The notes beneath the pieces are model-generated. The model saw nothing but the letters and a program-made list of their open reading frames with translations. It was not told where the DNA came from and did no database searches. Shown here in pieces: positions 11,019 to 23,873 of a stretch of 64,000 bases of DNA. A program made the position numbers and the translations under genes. The number at the start of each line of letters is the position of its first letter. Position 1 is the stretch's first letter. This stretch comes from Liolophura sinensis (lineage: Eukaryota; Mollusca; Polyplacophora; Chitonida; Chitonidae), in assembly GCF_032854445.1 (NCBI RefSeq), contig NC_088306.1:22789764-22853763 (forward strand), read 5' to 3'.

Positions 11019-11283
11019 AAAGGTTTGCAACCTGACTTCACCGGAAAAACTTATTGCTATTGTGAAAGTAAAAAATTCCTCGATATGTTGTTAAACAACA
11101 ATCAAATAAAATAGGTAAATAGATAGGGCACTGCTTAGACTGGAAACATTCCATTATGCTAGAAAGATAGCTCCCAAAGAATTCATAAAAACAATCTTCT
11201 GTCTTTAAACTCTGTATGTTGAGCAGCTTCATATTTCAGGTGTAATTCAGTTTCAACTTTGGCATTCAATGTAATGTCAAACT

Positions 11284-11456
11284 AATTTATTTATTTGATT
11301 TATTAATTTGATTGGTGTTTTACACCATACTCAAGAACATTTCACTTATACAACGGCGGCATTTCCTGCTGGGCAGAAACCGGGCAAAGCCCATGGGAAA
11401 CCCACGACCATCCGCAGGTTGCTCACAGACCGTCTTACTTACGGCCGGAGGGAATG
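11284..11456 (-). mobile_element. SINE-A copy, head missing
   Basis: The reverse-oriented tail and 3' body (tttgattggtgttttacacc, catactcaagaacatttcac) continue into the core (aaaccgggcaaagccc, ccacgaccatccgcaggttg, acggccggag). The sequence stops before the tRNA-like region. Confidence 0.85.
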
Positions 11457-11459
11457 TCA

Positions 11460-13189
11460 AACTAATAAACAGTCCGTATTATACAATAAGACCAATGGTT
11501 GAATATCAGATACTGGAGAGTATTGAAAAGCATTCAGATATTTGAATACTATGCTGGGCTTTAAGAGCCATACGGACGGTAGCTAGGAACTCTAACGTTA
11601 CATCACCTTTTTTTCCTGATGTTCAACAGAAGAAAGAAATTTTTCACAACATTATTTCAGTAATGTTTTACTCGTGGGTAAAAAGAGTTGTTCCAACATT
11701 CAGTTTCGTGATTAGAGTTGAAAAAACTTCCTGCGGTCGATAAAACCAACCCTAGGCTTCAAATGTTTGATCTTCTCACAAACATCTAAAAACATAAATA
11801 AAAGTATTTTTGTGCGTAGTTTTAAGTGGTTATTTAGTGATGACTACTTTGATCTTTAGAGGTCTTTTCCTACACGTACATACTGTATGATAGGTCAGCT
11901 GTCTATACATGCAGGTATAACATAATATGTCAATCAGAGACCTTATGTTACCACTAAACCCTCTTTCTGATGCTTTCCTTCCCAAAAATTTTGACTTCCC
12001 TAAAAAAAATTATGGTATTATCTATAGATAAGCAAAGGTTGATATCATTATCTGATTATTCCATTAGTGCATAACACAGACAATGCAAGCAGAGCAATTT
12101 CATTGGTTAAAAAGATAACCTTTTACATGGCAATAATTAGAGAAACTAGGGTATATAAACACAAGTCAGAGAAGCCCATCCAGTGAAGTACTGAGACCGT
12201 ACAATAATGTACTAGGCACCAGCAACTTAAAAGCTCTACTGTCTGTCTGTCTGGTACCAGCATTTGATAGTCACTTAGATAATTGGGTTACAAAGGAATA
12301 ACTATACTGCAGGCAATGTAAATTTATAACACCACTGATGTAGGATGTTGCTCAATACACACATCCTTAATAAGGGTGTAATAAAAATATAAAATTCTGT
12401 GATTCAATTTACAAAGCAATCATGTTTTACATGCATTCTGACACATGACTATGTTTCCTTCACTGAGTAAAGTTCACAATTTCACTGAAAATACATGTAC
12501 AATGGGAATTTCTGAACACGCTGAGAATACAGCAAAATCTACAATATGCCACACAAAAAGAATTTTTTAATGTCAAAAATTCAAATATGACACTTACTGC
12601 CAGGCTGCGAGAATGCACGTGTACAAAGCTAAGAACTAAAAATAATAAAACCACAGACAGATCCATTTTAGAAATCATAGCTACAGGCAATTCAGAACAG
12701 CCACAAGATTACACAGCAGCTAGGCTTTAAACACAGTGGTTAACACTACCAAGTTTCATGCCAATTCACAGGTAAATGAAGCACCCTGCGGCTGAAATTC
12801 TACACCTGCAAATTTGCTAAGTTAATCTTGGATGCACATTTCTGACAGGAACAAAAAAAATGCTCACAACACGAAAAAAAAACATTTCAAAAAATTTCAA
12901 AAAGTTGCAGGCATGTTTATACTGTGGAGTAACGCCATGCCACATCACCTCCATTGACAAAACAGCTGATTTCATCTAGAGTTAAATTTGATCGATAAAA
13001 TCTTGAGAAGATGATTGTAACCCTGGTCATGTTTATACTTCCAAACAGGAAATCTAATGAGGGCTATGAGAAATCAAGGATCGCACGTCGAAATGGTTGT
13101 CACAAAACGATACGGTCAAAAACAGAAATGTCTATCCAGCCAGTTCACAGATTGATGAACAAAACAAAGTGTAACCGAGTGTAACCGAG
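11460..13189. other. Intronic sequence, no gene seen
   Basis: AT-rich. A TATATAAA-like element at about 12150-12158 on the plus strand has no ORF behind it. The minus-strand ORF at 12460-12690 has a hydrophobic stretch but no recognisable family. Confidence 0.5.
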
Positions 13190-13790
13190 TCTCTGATACG
13201 TAAGATCTCTGTCCTTAAACACTATGTAAGATATGTCTCTGACCTTGAATGCAACATGTCTGTGACCTTGAATGCAACAGAAGATTTGCTTCTGACCTTG
13301 AACGTTATATAAGATTTGTCTCTGATCTTGAATGCAACATGTCTCTGACCTTGAATGCAACGTAAAATATGTATCTTGACCTCGAACGCAGCATAAGATG
13401 TCTCTGACCTTAAAGCAATGTAAGTTGCCTCTGACCTTGAACACAACGATATGTCTCTAATCGTAGTAAAGTAAGATATGTTTCTGACCTTAAATGCAAC
13501 GTAAAATATGTATCTTGACCTTGAACGCAGCATCTGACCATAAAGCAATGTAAGTTGCCTCTGACCTTGAACACAACGATATGTCTCTGATCGTAGTAAA
13601 GTAAGATATGTTTCTGACCTTAAATGCAACATACGATATGTCTCTGACTGAACACAAGTCTCTGACCTTGAATGCAACACATGATATGTCCCTGAAATTG
13701 AACGCAACATCAGATGTCTCTGACACTGAACACAACATATGTCTCTGACCTTAAACATAACATAAGACACGTCTATGATACCGTATGCTA
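13190..13790. repeat. Degenerate minisatellite, about 30-bp unit, with higher-order duplication
   Basis: Units resemble 'atatgtctctgaccttgaa' plus 'tgcaacataag'. A block of about five units is itself duplicated: cgtaaaatatgtatcttgac occurs at 13361 and again at 13500, and cgatatgtctct at 13447 and 13577. The offsets of 139 and 130 bp show a 9-bp deletion in one copy. The repeat explains the overlapping minus-strand ORFs of 99, 203 and 82 codons, whose peptides are runs of FKVRD/SRSET-type phrases. Confidence 0.88.
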
Positions 13791-14116
13791 TGTCTATGAA
13801 CAATATGAAATGCAACCATACATATCCATACACTACCGAACCACGTTTTATCCAAAATGTCTAACCAGACACCACCACTCTCTCAATACCTCTTTACACT
13901 CCATAACCGCGAGCTGTAAATAGCTGACAATTAGTGAACAACATATATCAGCTCTGGGGCATCTAGGTCAAAGGATTCATTAGACCGTGTAATCGTGATC
14001 AACTCCCACTGGTCAACTCCTGTGTTCTCTATACATGCACCACAGGCAACACCCAAAATTCTTTGTGACAAAAAAAATTGTCATTTCCTCCTTATGTTTT
14101 GTATGTTAAACCTGTA

Positions 14117-14147
14117 GTACTGTATTTCACCTGAAGTTTAGCATTTT
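14117..14147 (-). repeat. Isolated terminus related to candidate MITE-E
   Basis: The sequence tactgtatttcacctgaagt followed by ttagcat is close to the reverse complement of the right end of the 9229-9441 element. No partner end found nearby. Confidence 0.3.
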
Positions 14148-14678
14148 CAAGTGGCACATTTTTCTCAATTCTGACTGACTTATCCACTTCAAAAATCAGT
14201 TGAACATTATTAAGCACACATTGTCTACAGTCAGTCATGGAAAAAGACTGATCTTAATCTGTTTAACAAAATCATAAACAAAAAAACGCTTAAACCTGTA
14301 ACTTAAGCAAAAAGTTGGGTCCCAAGTCCTCAAAGACAGTGGAACACAGTACTGAAACTGAAGAACCCGTCATTCACAAAACCTGTTATAACTGTCAGTA
14401 TGAATAAGCACTCAAGCAAAAGGTCAATTAAAGGAGAAGTTGGAAATACAAACATATTTTGTTGAAAGCAAAAAAAAATTCAGTACACAAAAGAGAATAA
14501 TTAAGTTGATGTTTTCATCAGTTATGAGCTTTGAGCTTAGCTTCCTGTATTGCTGTCTTAGAAAAATTGATGTTAAGTCCTGTGAGAAATGGCACGTACA
14601 TGTACATGAGTGCTGAAATTATCTGCATCATGCAACAAAGGTTAGGAAATCACAGATACAGATACACATTACAGATAC

Positions 14679-14903
14679 TGTTATTCTTCAGCTTCTTCGT
14701 ATGTTTGCTACGTGTTTGTTCAAGCATATTATGAAAACATTCCTCTGTGTAGACTGATGAAATTATCTTTCTGTAAAGCCATGAAATTCGTCAATCCAAC
14801 CATTGTAGCTTTGTTTCCAAAAATCAAATTAAAAAAATGTGTACAAATTGCACTGAAAGTTATACATAAATGCATATGCAAAAAGACAGAGGAATCAGGG
14901 TAC
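14679..14903 (+). mobile_element. MITE-a copy
   Basis: It starts after a TA with ctgttattcttcagcttctt and ends aggaatcagggta. The interior shares ttcaagcatatt, tgtgtagactgatgaaatta and aatccaaccattgtagcttt with the copies at 29314 and 43375. This accounts for the overlapping ORFs at 14712-14984 and 14729-14956. Confidence 0.82.
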
Positions 14904-15543
14904 GCATTCATGTACCTACAAATGTGTTGCATTCCTGTACGTACAAAAAAGGTCAAACTGACAACAGAAGGTTCATGTGCATAGATGCTAAGTTTACTGT
15001 TGGAAGTTCACACAGATGAATTCATTTTAATTTGTTGATTTGAAGCAAAAAATGTAACGTGTATAATGTTAGGGTCACCATTTCACCTTGTTGCAAAGGG
15101 TCGATGGTATTTAAAGGTGATTCCGGTGTTTGAACCAGACGTCATGTCGGGAAGAGAAGTATGCCTCCCCAATGCAGGCAGACATCAACAAGTACAGACT
15201 AACCAGCACCACCTGGAGACAATACGCCAGTGTTTTCTTACTGTCTGACATAACAGTCCTCAGCCACAACTGGTATGAGGTTACACCAAGAGAGCCCAGG
15301 GGCTTGCAATAATAGGGGCAAAGACATAATGCAATGTCAGAGAGTGAGAACACAATTGGCACTGAGGTTGGGCGGTGTCCCCTAACAATCAAAACTCCGT
15401 GTTTACCATGTGATGTCGCACAAAAGAAGCGCAAATGGTTGGATAGAGAAGAAAAGTTTGTGGTTTGACAAAATGAGGTATCATTCTAATAACAACATGT
15501 GAGGTCTTACTTTTTTGCTAGGCCACAAATGTACACAGTATAC

Positions 15544-15740
15544 TGTACATCTTCAACCTTTTCGACCTGTAAAGTTAGTGGAAATCATTCAATGCTAAAA
15601 ATGATTTGTTTGTGTCACTAAAGACGCAAGCTTCAAAAGAAAAAACTGCGTAAATTTTTTCTCTACTCACCAATAGTTCTCTCAGAATGTTTCAAAATAA
15701 TGGTTGCAGAGGTGGCTGGGAAGGCTGACAAATTAGGGCA
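15544..15740 (+). mobile_element. MITE-b copy
   Basis: The left end (tgtacatcttcaacctttt) and right end (ggctgacaaattaggg) are imperfect inverted repeats. The interior has gtgtcactaaagacgcaagc and gttctctcagaatgtttcaa, shared with the copies at 37068 and 39462. Confidence 0.8.
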
Positions 15741-16677
15741 CATGCAGTAGCATATTAGTACATCATCATTTGCTCCTTCAAGTTTCTAATGCAAAGGCAT
15801 ATTTTCATAACTGGTGACAACATAAGTTTATCTTCTGTACAATTGCTTAATGAACTTTCTAGAGGGTTTACTGTATCAACACATATTTTCTTTCCGGTTG
15901 AAGAGTCGAAGTTCTATACGGAGAAAAAGCATATATTCATTTTCAAAAACAATCACTATGGCATAATAATATTCCTTTTCATTTGTCCTCCTGATGAACA
16001 ATGTTGTTAGGCTTGGGAATACACATTTATATACATTGTACAACTTATCCCAGGGAACAGTCATTAGACTTTTCAATATTTCTCATCTGCAGGTGTTTCT
16101 TATGAACATATTTCCCTTCATGAAAGTTTTCAGACATACTGAACAAGTATATTTATGGCAACAATTTAGCAAAGCTCACATTACTGTGTAAAACTCCCCA
16201 AAATTTGGCTTCATTTTAATGCTAACAACTAATGGCCAACTCATGAAAGCCACAAAAGCACCAGTTCTGACCAATGGGATTGTTAAACCTCATAGGATTC
16301 TTCTCTGTTTCTATTGGTCGAGAGCCAGTCACATGACATTCCCCAAAACATAATGTACAGCCCTCACGCACCCAAGGAATGCAACATCATGCTGACAAAG
16401 TAACATCTGATGTTCACAGGGCAATATCCAACAATCTTGTAATAATATTCAACAATAACATCCATTATTTCAATGCAGTTATCTCCCTTAGTCAGCTCTC
16501 CAATGTCTGCTTGTTCATAAAGTAAACAAAGGGTTTACGGTTATAGTTCCATTATCGTCGTAAAACTTTGCCGCTTTGAACACAACCGGAAAAGGTACAC
16601 TGTTTTTTTCGGTGTAATAAAGACACATCAGCAATGAAAAAAATTCTTCAAAAGTTTCACTTTTTTCAATTCCGCAC

Positions 16678-17044
16678 TGAGTGAGTGAGTGAGTGCTTGG
16701 GGTTTAACGTCGTACTCAACAATTTTTCAGTCATATAACGACGAAGGAATCATTAGGGTGCATGTACGTGTAATGTGCATCCTTGTTGCAGGACGGATTT
16801 CCACCGCCCTTTTATTTAGTGCTGCTTCACTGAGACGACTTACCGAAGGCAAGTAAGTGCCCCGCCCGAGCCATTATACTGATACGAGTCAACCAGTCGT
16901 TGCACTATCCCCTTCATGCTCAACGCCAAGCGAGGAAGTTACAACTTCCTCTTTTAAAGTCTTAGGTGTGACTCGATCAAGGATTGATCCTGGATCTACT
17001 GGTCCCGAAGCGGACGCTATACCAACTGTGCTATCCGGGCAGGT
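16678..17044 (-). mobile_element. SINE-B copy 2 (most complete)
   Basis: Begins (on plus) with gagtgagtgagtgcttgggg, runs through the shared body and ends in a tRNA-like head. On the minus strand this head has an A-box-like TAGCACAGTTGG (17022-17033) and a B-box-like GGATCAATCC (16981-16990). The element is therefore a pol III SINE transcribed leftward, ending in a (CTCA)n tail. The ORFs at 16857-17114 (+) and 16889-17185 (-) lie mostly inside it and are not genes. Confidence 0.88.
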
Positions 17045-19297
17045 CAATTTCGCACTGAGCATTTTGGTAACAAGAATATGTTGTCTTAATTTGCATGTAA
17101 AGCAATATGCATGATGTGCATTGTAAATATGCTGGTACATGTAAATAACCTGGATAAAGTTTCCAAAGCTCCAACAGGATTCCACTGCTTATCTTCTTTG
17201 GGCACTAACACTGTCACGTTATTGAGATATTAGCGAGTGTTACCCTTATATTCACATTTACAAGTTCACATTTTAAGCTGCTTAGTGATATGGAACCTAC
17301 TGCAGCATTCTGAGCATGGCAACCTATTGGCACAAAATGACACAGCTGCCCCCACTTGAAAAAAACTGCACAGATTTAAAGCAAGGGCACATGAAGTTTG
17401 TTTTTAACCAATCATATCAGAGAAGGCACCAACATGTGCACCCTTGAAAAAGGCTCTAAGCCATGACATAATGGCTTTTATAAGAATACATAGGTGACTG
17501 TCTAAGTGGGGAATTTCTTCCTTGGGTGGTCCCAAGGCTCAATGGTGAAAGTTGGCAGCCAACTTCCACTTCATGGATATTTTTGCTAATCAGGGACTAC
17601 GTTTATTTGGCACCTGAGTTTGTTTTGAGGTTTTTTCACACGACCACCTTCTAGTCATTGTTACAAACTTACTCTTTCTCCCCATTTTCTTTTCAATGTG
17701 CAAATGGTCACTTTTTAACCATCAATGACCAGTCAAATGTTTCCTTCATTGGAAAATAAGTTTAAAGCTTTTCCCACCTTATTGTTTTTTTAATCTGTTG
17801 AAATCAAATGAAACCCTTGCTAATAGAGGGCATCTGTCAACTTGTACTACATTTATAACAACAGATTTCTTGGACTGTAGAATATATCTTTAATATTACC
17901 CTAATTCTCCTAAAATTTTGGACAGATATTAAAAGTGTTGAAAGCAGATTACCAGCCTTTTGGAAAAGTAAAGATATGAGTATGTTGATCATTAGATGGT
18001 CTAACCATGTGAGTAAAAAGAAACTCAATATTCCTGCTACAATTACATATATATTGGCTAAAATGAGCAGATCAGGAGTCCCAAAATTTAGGGTAGTCTG
18101 ATGATGATATCCTGAATTTGGACAATAATAGCGGATATCAAATATTAGACAAAGGTTTGATTTGAGAACACTTATTTACTTAAAGGTACTGTTACTCATT
18201 GTTGAAATGACCTATTGTAAATGACAAAACACTTACTAAGCTAATCTGCTTGAAACTGATGAGGCTTTTTTGCAAACCAAAACCTTGAATTACTATCTTG
18301 GGATCAGTTAAAAGCAAAATTATTAAAAACAAAATTTTAGATGAAGTTCAAATAAAGCAATTTACAGAAGACCGCTGGCATTTTGTTCTTACTTGTACAA
18401 GTGAAATATTGCTCCTAGCTTTTGAGCCACCTGTAATATTTCTGTAAAAGCCTTTCCCAGGATACTATAATGAGTTTAACATTAGCTTTCTAAGTTTTTC
18501 CTGACAACCCCAACACCACAATATTTAGCCTTCTTCAAACATTGCTGAAGTCCAAGCATTTACGGCCTTGGAATACAGGAGTTTGTGTGGACTGTAGGAT
18601 TGGAGGTAACCCAAGACGTGACCAGGGTCATAGCACTGTCGATGGGGAGGGGGGAGAGCAGGGGGGGGGGATGTGTGTCTGTTCTAGGTTAAAGCCTAAT
18701 AGAACTAAATATTGAGGACTTATAGCTGGCACAGAGACAAGACTATAAAGACAAGTTATAATTTATACAAATTATATTTTTAGTTACAATTTATATTAGT
18801 CATTAAATTTTAATGTATGCTGCAAAGAAACTTTTAGCCTAGAGAAAGTTTCTGATATTGGAAAAACTGATCAAAACAGCGCATCTGAATTCTGTAAGTA
18901 ATAGCAACACAAGCTAAAAATGAACCATACATATTTTGTTAAAGCCAAACTAGCATGCAACTCCTTATGCTGTGATGTGCTTTTCAATGATCTCATTGAA
19001 ATACATGCAAATGTATGAATGATTCAATAAAATCCTTCTGTAGGTCATAGATATAGTTGAAGTATTCACCCGAGCAAATGTGAAATTTGTGAAACTTTGG
19101 GTGTAACACTTACATGTACGTATACAAAGTCAGCTCTTGGAAACTGCCCAATAAAAACCTCAAAATCCATGTATCCCTCTTTACTCAAACATGTCACTGA
19201 GTTTAAATACTGTACAGAAATCTGCTTCATGACAGTTAATACAAAAAGTGAAACTAATAACCATACATCTGTTCTTCCCTGAGGACTTCAAGAGGAA
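17045..19297. other. Intronic sequence, no gene seen
   Basis: AT-rich with a G run near 18660-18670. No dispersed repeat of the window's families and no recognisable ORF product. Confidence 0.5.
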
Positions 19298-19522
19298 TAT
19301 TTATTAATTTGATTGGTAATTTAAGCTGTACCCAAGAATATTTCACTTATAAGAGGGGTTGCATGACCTACTTCTGGTAGCCATGATGGAGCAAGCACTG
19401 TGGCCATAGGAGTCCATGTTAACAAGACCCCAATATGGCTAAGTCGCTACTGTTCTACCAAGGTGATGACAAGAGGTGGCCAGCATTATGATGGAAGGAA
19501 ACCAGGCAGAACCAAGGGGAAT
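19298..19522 (-). mobile_element. Disrupted SINE-A copy
   Basis: The tail-side part (atttgattggtaatttaagc, gtacccaagaatatttcact) at 19303-19352 and the core part (ggccagcattatgatggaag, gaaaccaggcagaacc) at 19475-19517 are separated by about 120 unrelated bases. The tRNA head is absent. Confidence 0.65.
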
Positions 19523-19629
19523 TTAAAAAGAATAGTGAACTTAGCAAAAATAACAAATTAAATACAACTTTATGGCTTATCTACTTTGGCATATCTATTT
19601 GCCTCTTTTCACCATAATCGTTAACCCTC

Positions 19630-20130
19630 TCCTTTCTGTCTTAGCTATTTAGCTCCCCCTCCCCTCCTCCAGTGCCCTCCTGGGTTCCTTTGCTCCACCA
19701 GGTTACTTGCACTAGCCTGACCTACCTATCAGAACCCTCCACACCAACGCTCCCCACCAACCCTCCCGGCTTCCTCCATGTCTCAGGTGGAGAACAGGTA
19801 AAATAAGGCCAAAGTAAGATACTTAGCAGAAGCCCCTAACTTCCTGTCTGCTCCCCGGCAGTGTTTATTTGTGCTCTGCCCCCCTCACCAAATCTTTACA
19901 GCTTCGCAAGGTTTGCTGGATATTTTTCCCCGCGGATTGGTGTGGATACAGCTGAAGGGATCAAGTCAGGTTCTCAGACAAGGGAATTCCTGCGCAGCGT
20001 CGCACTTTGACCTGCCTCGTGTATCTGTCTGGTGTCAGAATGAGGTTGCTTCACACACCAGGCCTTTGTTTTCCCCATCAGTTTTTGCCAACATCTAAAT
20101 GGCTTCCTGTAGATTCACTTTGCAGGAATC
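19630..20130. other. GC-richer low-repeat island
   Basis: Pyrimidine-rich and distinctly GC-richer than its surroundings, with no recognised repeat. ORFs at 19871-20098 and 20007-20285 overlap in different frames with no recognisable domain. Could be a regulatory element or an exon of an unannotated non-coding transcript; no direct evidence. Confidence 0.3.
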
Positions 20131-20412
20131 CACCAGAATCTAGCCCAAATCTACATGTAGTACTAGAGCTGTTGTTCCTAGTGAAGATTTTAATGCATAT
20201 AAAAGTTAATAGATTGTATGGATCACATGTTAACTTTAATGTTGTGAACTTTCAATGCCCAATTGTCGGAAGTTTGGGAATATAGGAACGTTTGGACATT
20301 TTGAAAAATTGTTATGACTTTTCAGGGATCTATCTGGATTGCCCTAGTTTTGGTTTATAAAACTGATGGCAAGAACTGGATTCCTGGATTCCTATTGAAA
20401 CTAAAGACCTGC

Positions 20413-20456
20413 ACACACCTGGCCCATCTCTGCGACACCTGGCCCATCACTGCGGC
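20413..20456. repeat. Short direct repeat, 20-bp unit x 2
   Basis: The phrase cacctggcccatctctgcg is followed immediately by cacctggcccatcactgcg. Confidence 0.8.
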
Positions 20457-20459
20457 ACC

Positions 20460-22827
20460 GTAGACAATACTCTACTTCTGAGGCTACAGGTTTTGATCTC
20501 ACAACATGTCCTTAAAACAATGCACAACATGTCAGCAGGTCTTGCACCAGCCTTTTCATCAGCTGATAAGAAAAAGGGGACTATTCCCTCACAGGAAGTG
20601 TAGATAATCAGCATTTCCTGTACAGAAATTGTACACAAATAAATAGAATAACTCACTGCCTAAATCTGAGGCTGTTCACTAAGTCTTAATAGAGTTTTGT
20701 GTACCAAATTTAAAATTCCAATGATTCAACTCCATTACCCCAAATCCTCAACACATTCAACAAGTACTGTGTATAAAATATTTGACTCGTACGATGGCGG
20801 CCAAACTTGTCCGAATAGCTTGTCCGAAAATATATACCAACTACTCTAATATGCCAAAAACATGCCCTAGATGTACGTGATGTCTGTGGTTGATTTGTTA
20901 AGGATTTAGGCTGCTGATTTGATCTTTGATTTACCAATAGAGAAATTATGTAATATAGTAGTGGGGGAAAACCGCTCAATGCCTTAAAGTATACATGATA
21001 TGCTTTAATTTTATTTCATAATGTGCACAGTATGATGTGTAATAACATAACAGCACAAACAAATTTTTCAACATTCGCTTTGAGGTGTGAAAATGGCTTC
21101 AAAGTACAGCTTTCTTAAGGCCCCAGCGGTCGGTCCAGAAATTTAGTAGCTTGCAGTGATGGCATAGACAATGATCCTTGTTTAAAAAGAACTCTGTGGG
21201 AAACAGACTGAATGGGGGCGGGTGTAGGAGGGGGCACTAAGCTGGCCTGAAGAAGCCATGCAGTATCTGTGTACATGTCACTTTGTCAACACTGCAGCCA
21301 CATGGTTCACCAGGTTTGGGGCACTTCAGGGGTGTTCACCCAATTTCCGAAAAAGGGAAATGATAAAACCTGTCATTCATGTCAACTTTATTCAGAGATT
21401 ATGGTTGAGACAACATTTTGCTGTTGTTCACAAAGAAAACATATACAAATATAAAAGAAAAAAAATTCATTGACAGAAACTGGAATAGAACCTTAGACCT
21501 TACTCTAAAAGCCAAAAGTGTAGCTGGAAGAAAACTTACACAAAATAAGTCAGGAAACAGGTGATCAGGCAAGAGCTTAACTTCTAAAACAGCCCCACAT
21601 ATGTTATCAAAATCCCAACAAATAGGCCTGTAAAAAAAAAAATATAAAACGAAACATCTGGAAAGAAAAGTCACTCAGATTTGAATATACACACATGTAT
21701 AATGCACAGAAGTGAACCTTATTGTGAAACCAAACAGGATCAAACAAGAGCACAGACGGTTGTTTAGATAAATGACTAACTTTCCCACGCTATGATGGTA
21801 TGCAATTCACTGCACAGAGATGTACTGTTGTGTACATTATAAGTACAATACTTAGGTGCTCCCAAATGCCTGCGTTTATGGTCTATCTTTCCAAATATAC
21901 ATGTACATATATATGCCGATATGTAGGAAAAAAAATGTGTTTTTAACACATGTAAATTTACACATCAGTACAGATATTAATACTGGCACTTATCTCTTGC
22001 CATTTATCTAGAAGTCACACATTAGATGTACATTAATGCAATATAGACTCCATATGATATATCTAGACCTTGGTACATATGCACACAGTTCTGCTTATGT
22101 TCTAGGTTACGATTCCTTTGCAGAAAACGTATGTACATGTTTCCAAATTCTTCAAAACTTTTAAAAATTCAGTACTGTCAAAACAATAGCAATCTGAGCT
22201 ATTCTTATAAATTTAACTTGATAAAATACACATTTCTGGCCAAATATCTCTGGTAAATTTAAGTCTCATAGGTCATTCACTTAAGGAGTGAATAGGGGAC
22301 GTTGACCTTTTGTGGTAAGCTTGTGTTTTTTTGTGTCCAGAATGAAGGCCAAAATTTACTGCACCAACTGCACATAACACATTGCTATTACACACACGCT
22401 CTGCTTCGCCAGTAAGTCAGGAAGGAATGGGGGGGGGGGGGGAGGTAAATGTGCCTGCTGTCATGAGGTACACTGCGCACAGATAATAAATATTGTGTTA
22501 AATGATGAGGACAGGCTGGTGTTATTGTGGGTGGGTGTGGGAAGGCAAACATTCAGGGTGACAACACACAGGCTGACGGACACTTAATCTATCCTGTATG
22601 TGCTTTGAATTGGTTTAATATGGACCAGTTTACAAATACACAGGTACAGCAAAATCTTTTGTGTGCAGTAAATAGGGCAAATATGAACAAATAAACACTA
22701 AGCTACATGTTCATGTAGTGCGTGTACACATCTCTTCTTGTATCCAATCAGTTTGTAGAATGCACACCTGTTTATAAATAAAGCAGTCAGACAAATAAGA
22801 AGTCAAATATTTTGTAACTGTAAATCG
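20460..22827. other. Intronic sequence, no gene seen
   Basis: Contains a 14-G run at 22429-22442 and several AT dinucleotide stretches. The small ORFs show no recognisable products. Confidence 0.5.
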
Positions 22828-23045
22828 TACCCTAATTACTCGCCCTGTTCGTATATGAAAGAGCAACTTTCAGTACAACTTTTGCACATTTTTTATTTGA
22901 TTTTGGAGACAACACTACATTGGTTGGATTGCCAGACTTAGAGCTTCACAAAAAGTACGTTTTATCAATCAACACAGAATACTGCCTAGCGAGTATGCTT
23001 GAATAAGCACCTCGCATGCATGCGAAAAGATTGATGAATTACATT
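22828..23045 (-). mobile_element. MITE-a copy (reverse orientation)
   Basis: Starts taccctaattactcgccctg and ends gaaaagattgatgaattaca, an inverted-repeat pair. The interior (caactttcagtacaactt, acattggttggattgcca, gcttcacaaaaagtacg) is the reverse complement of MITE-a copies such as 43375. Confidence 0.82.
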
Positions 23046-23154
23046 TACAGTGTGAATATGAACAATTAAATACAGTCATACAACATTTTTGTATCTTATC
23101 AGTATTTATATGCATGTGTACATATATATGTAAAATGTAATTCACATGCAGATA

Positions 23155-23612
23155 CATATGTACCTATTTACCAATACATGTGTACACATATATATATGTA
23201 CCTATTTACCAATACATGTGTACATATATATATATGTACCTATTTACCAATACATGTGTACATATATATCTGTACCTAATTACCAATAAATGTGTACATA
23301 TATATATATATGTACCTATTTACCAATACATGTGTACATATATATATATATGTACCTATTTACCAATACATGTGTACATATATATATCTGTACCTAGTTA
23401 CCAATGCACATGTACATATATATGTACCTATTTACTACTACAGGTGTACATAAAACTGTACCTATTTACCAATACATGTGTACATAAACGTACCTATTTA
23501 CCAATACACGTGTACATATATATGTACCTATTTACTGATACACGTGTACATATATATGTACCTATTTACTAATACACGTGTTCATATATATGTACATGTA
23601 CCTATTTACCAA
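23155..23612. repeat. AT-rich minisatellite, about 36-42 bp unit, about 12 copies
   Basis: Each unit joins an alternating purine/pyrimidine (AT)n core, tacatatatatatgtacc, to tatttaccaatacatgtg. Unit length varies with the number of AT dinucleotides. The 130-codon plus ORF at 23180-23572 (YIYVPIYQYMC-like repeats) is a by-product. Confidence 0.92.
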
Positions 23613-23873
23613 CACACAAGTTTTGTAGTAGCAAATACAAAGTAGTTACAAGTTTAACTACTTTGATTTGCAGCTATCAGTAAATTTGACATGGTCATGT
23701 TTACGAATACCAGTACCTGGTACACAAGAAGTGTGACTAATTTGTAGCTATGAATAAATTGGAAATGTGCATGCTTATGAATGCACAAGTTGTTCAACTA
23801 TTTTGCTGCTGTAAGAATCAACAGGATATGGATGGTCACGTTTATAATAAGATTCATGTCACCCTAAGTAGCT

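Noticed and set aside
13222-13833. 203-codon minus ORF with repeated FKVRD/SRSET-type peptides
   Set aside because: Produced entirely by a degenerate minisatellite; other frames on the same strand are also open with shifted repeats.
19697-19720. Minus-strand reading near 'ggttacttgcactag' as the missing upstream FNDC3 exon
   Set aside because: Only a short V-Q-V-like match by chance; the next residues do not continue as expected and no phase 1 donor follows.
23180-23572. 130-codon plus ORF rich in tyrosine and isoleucine
   Set aside because: Translation of the AT-rich minisatellite.
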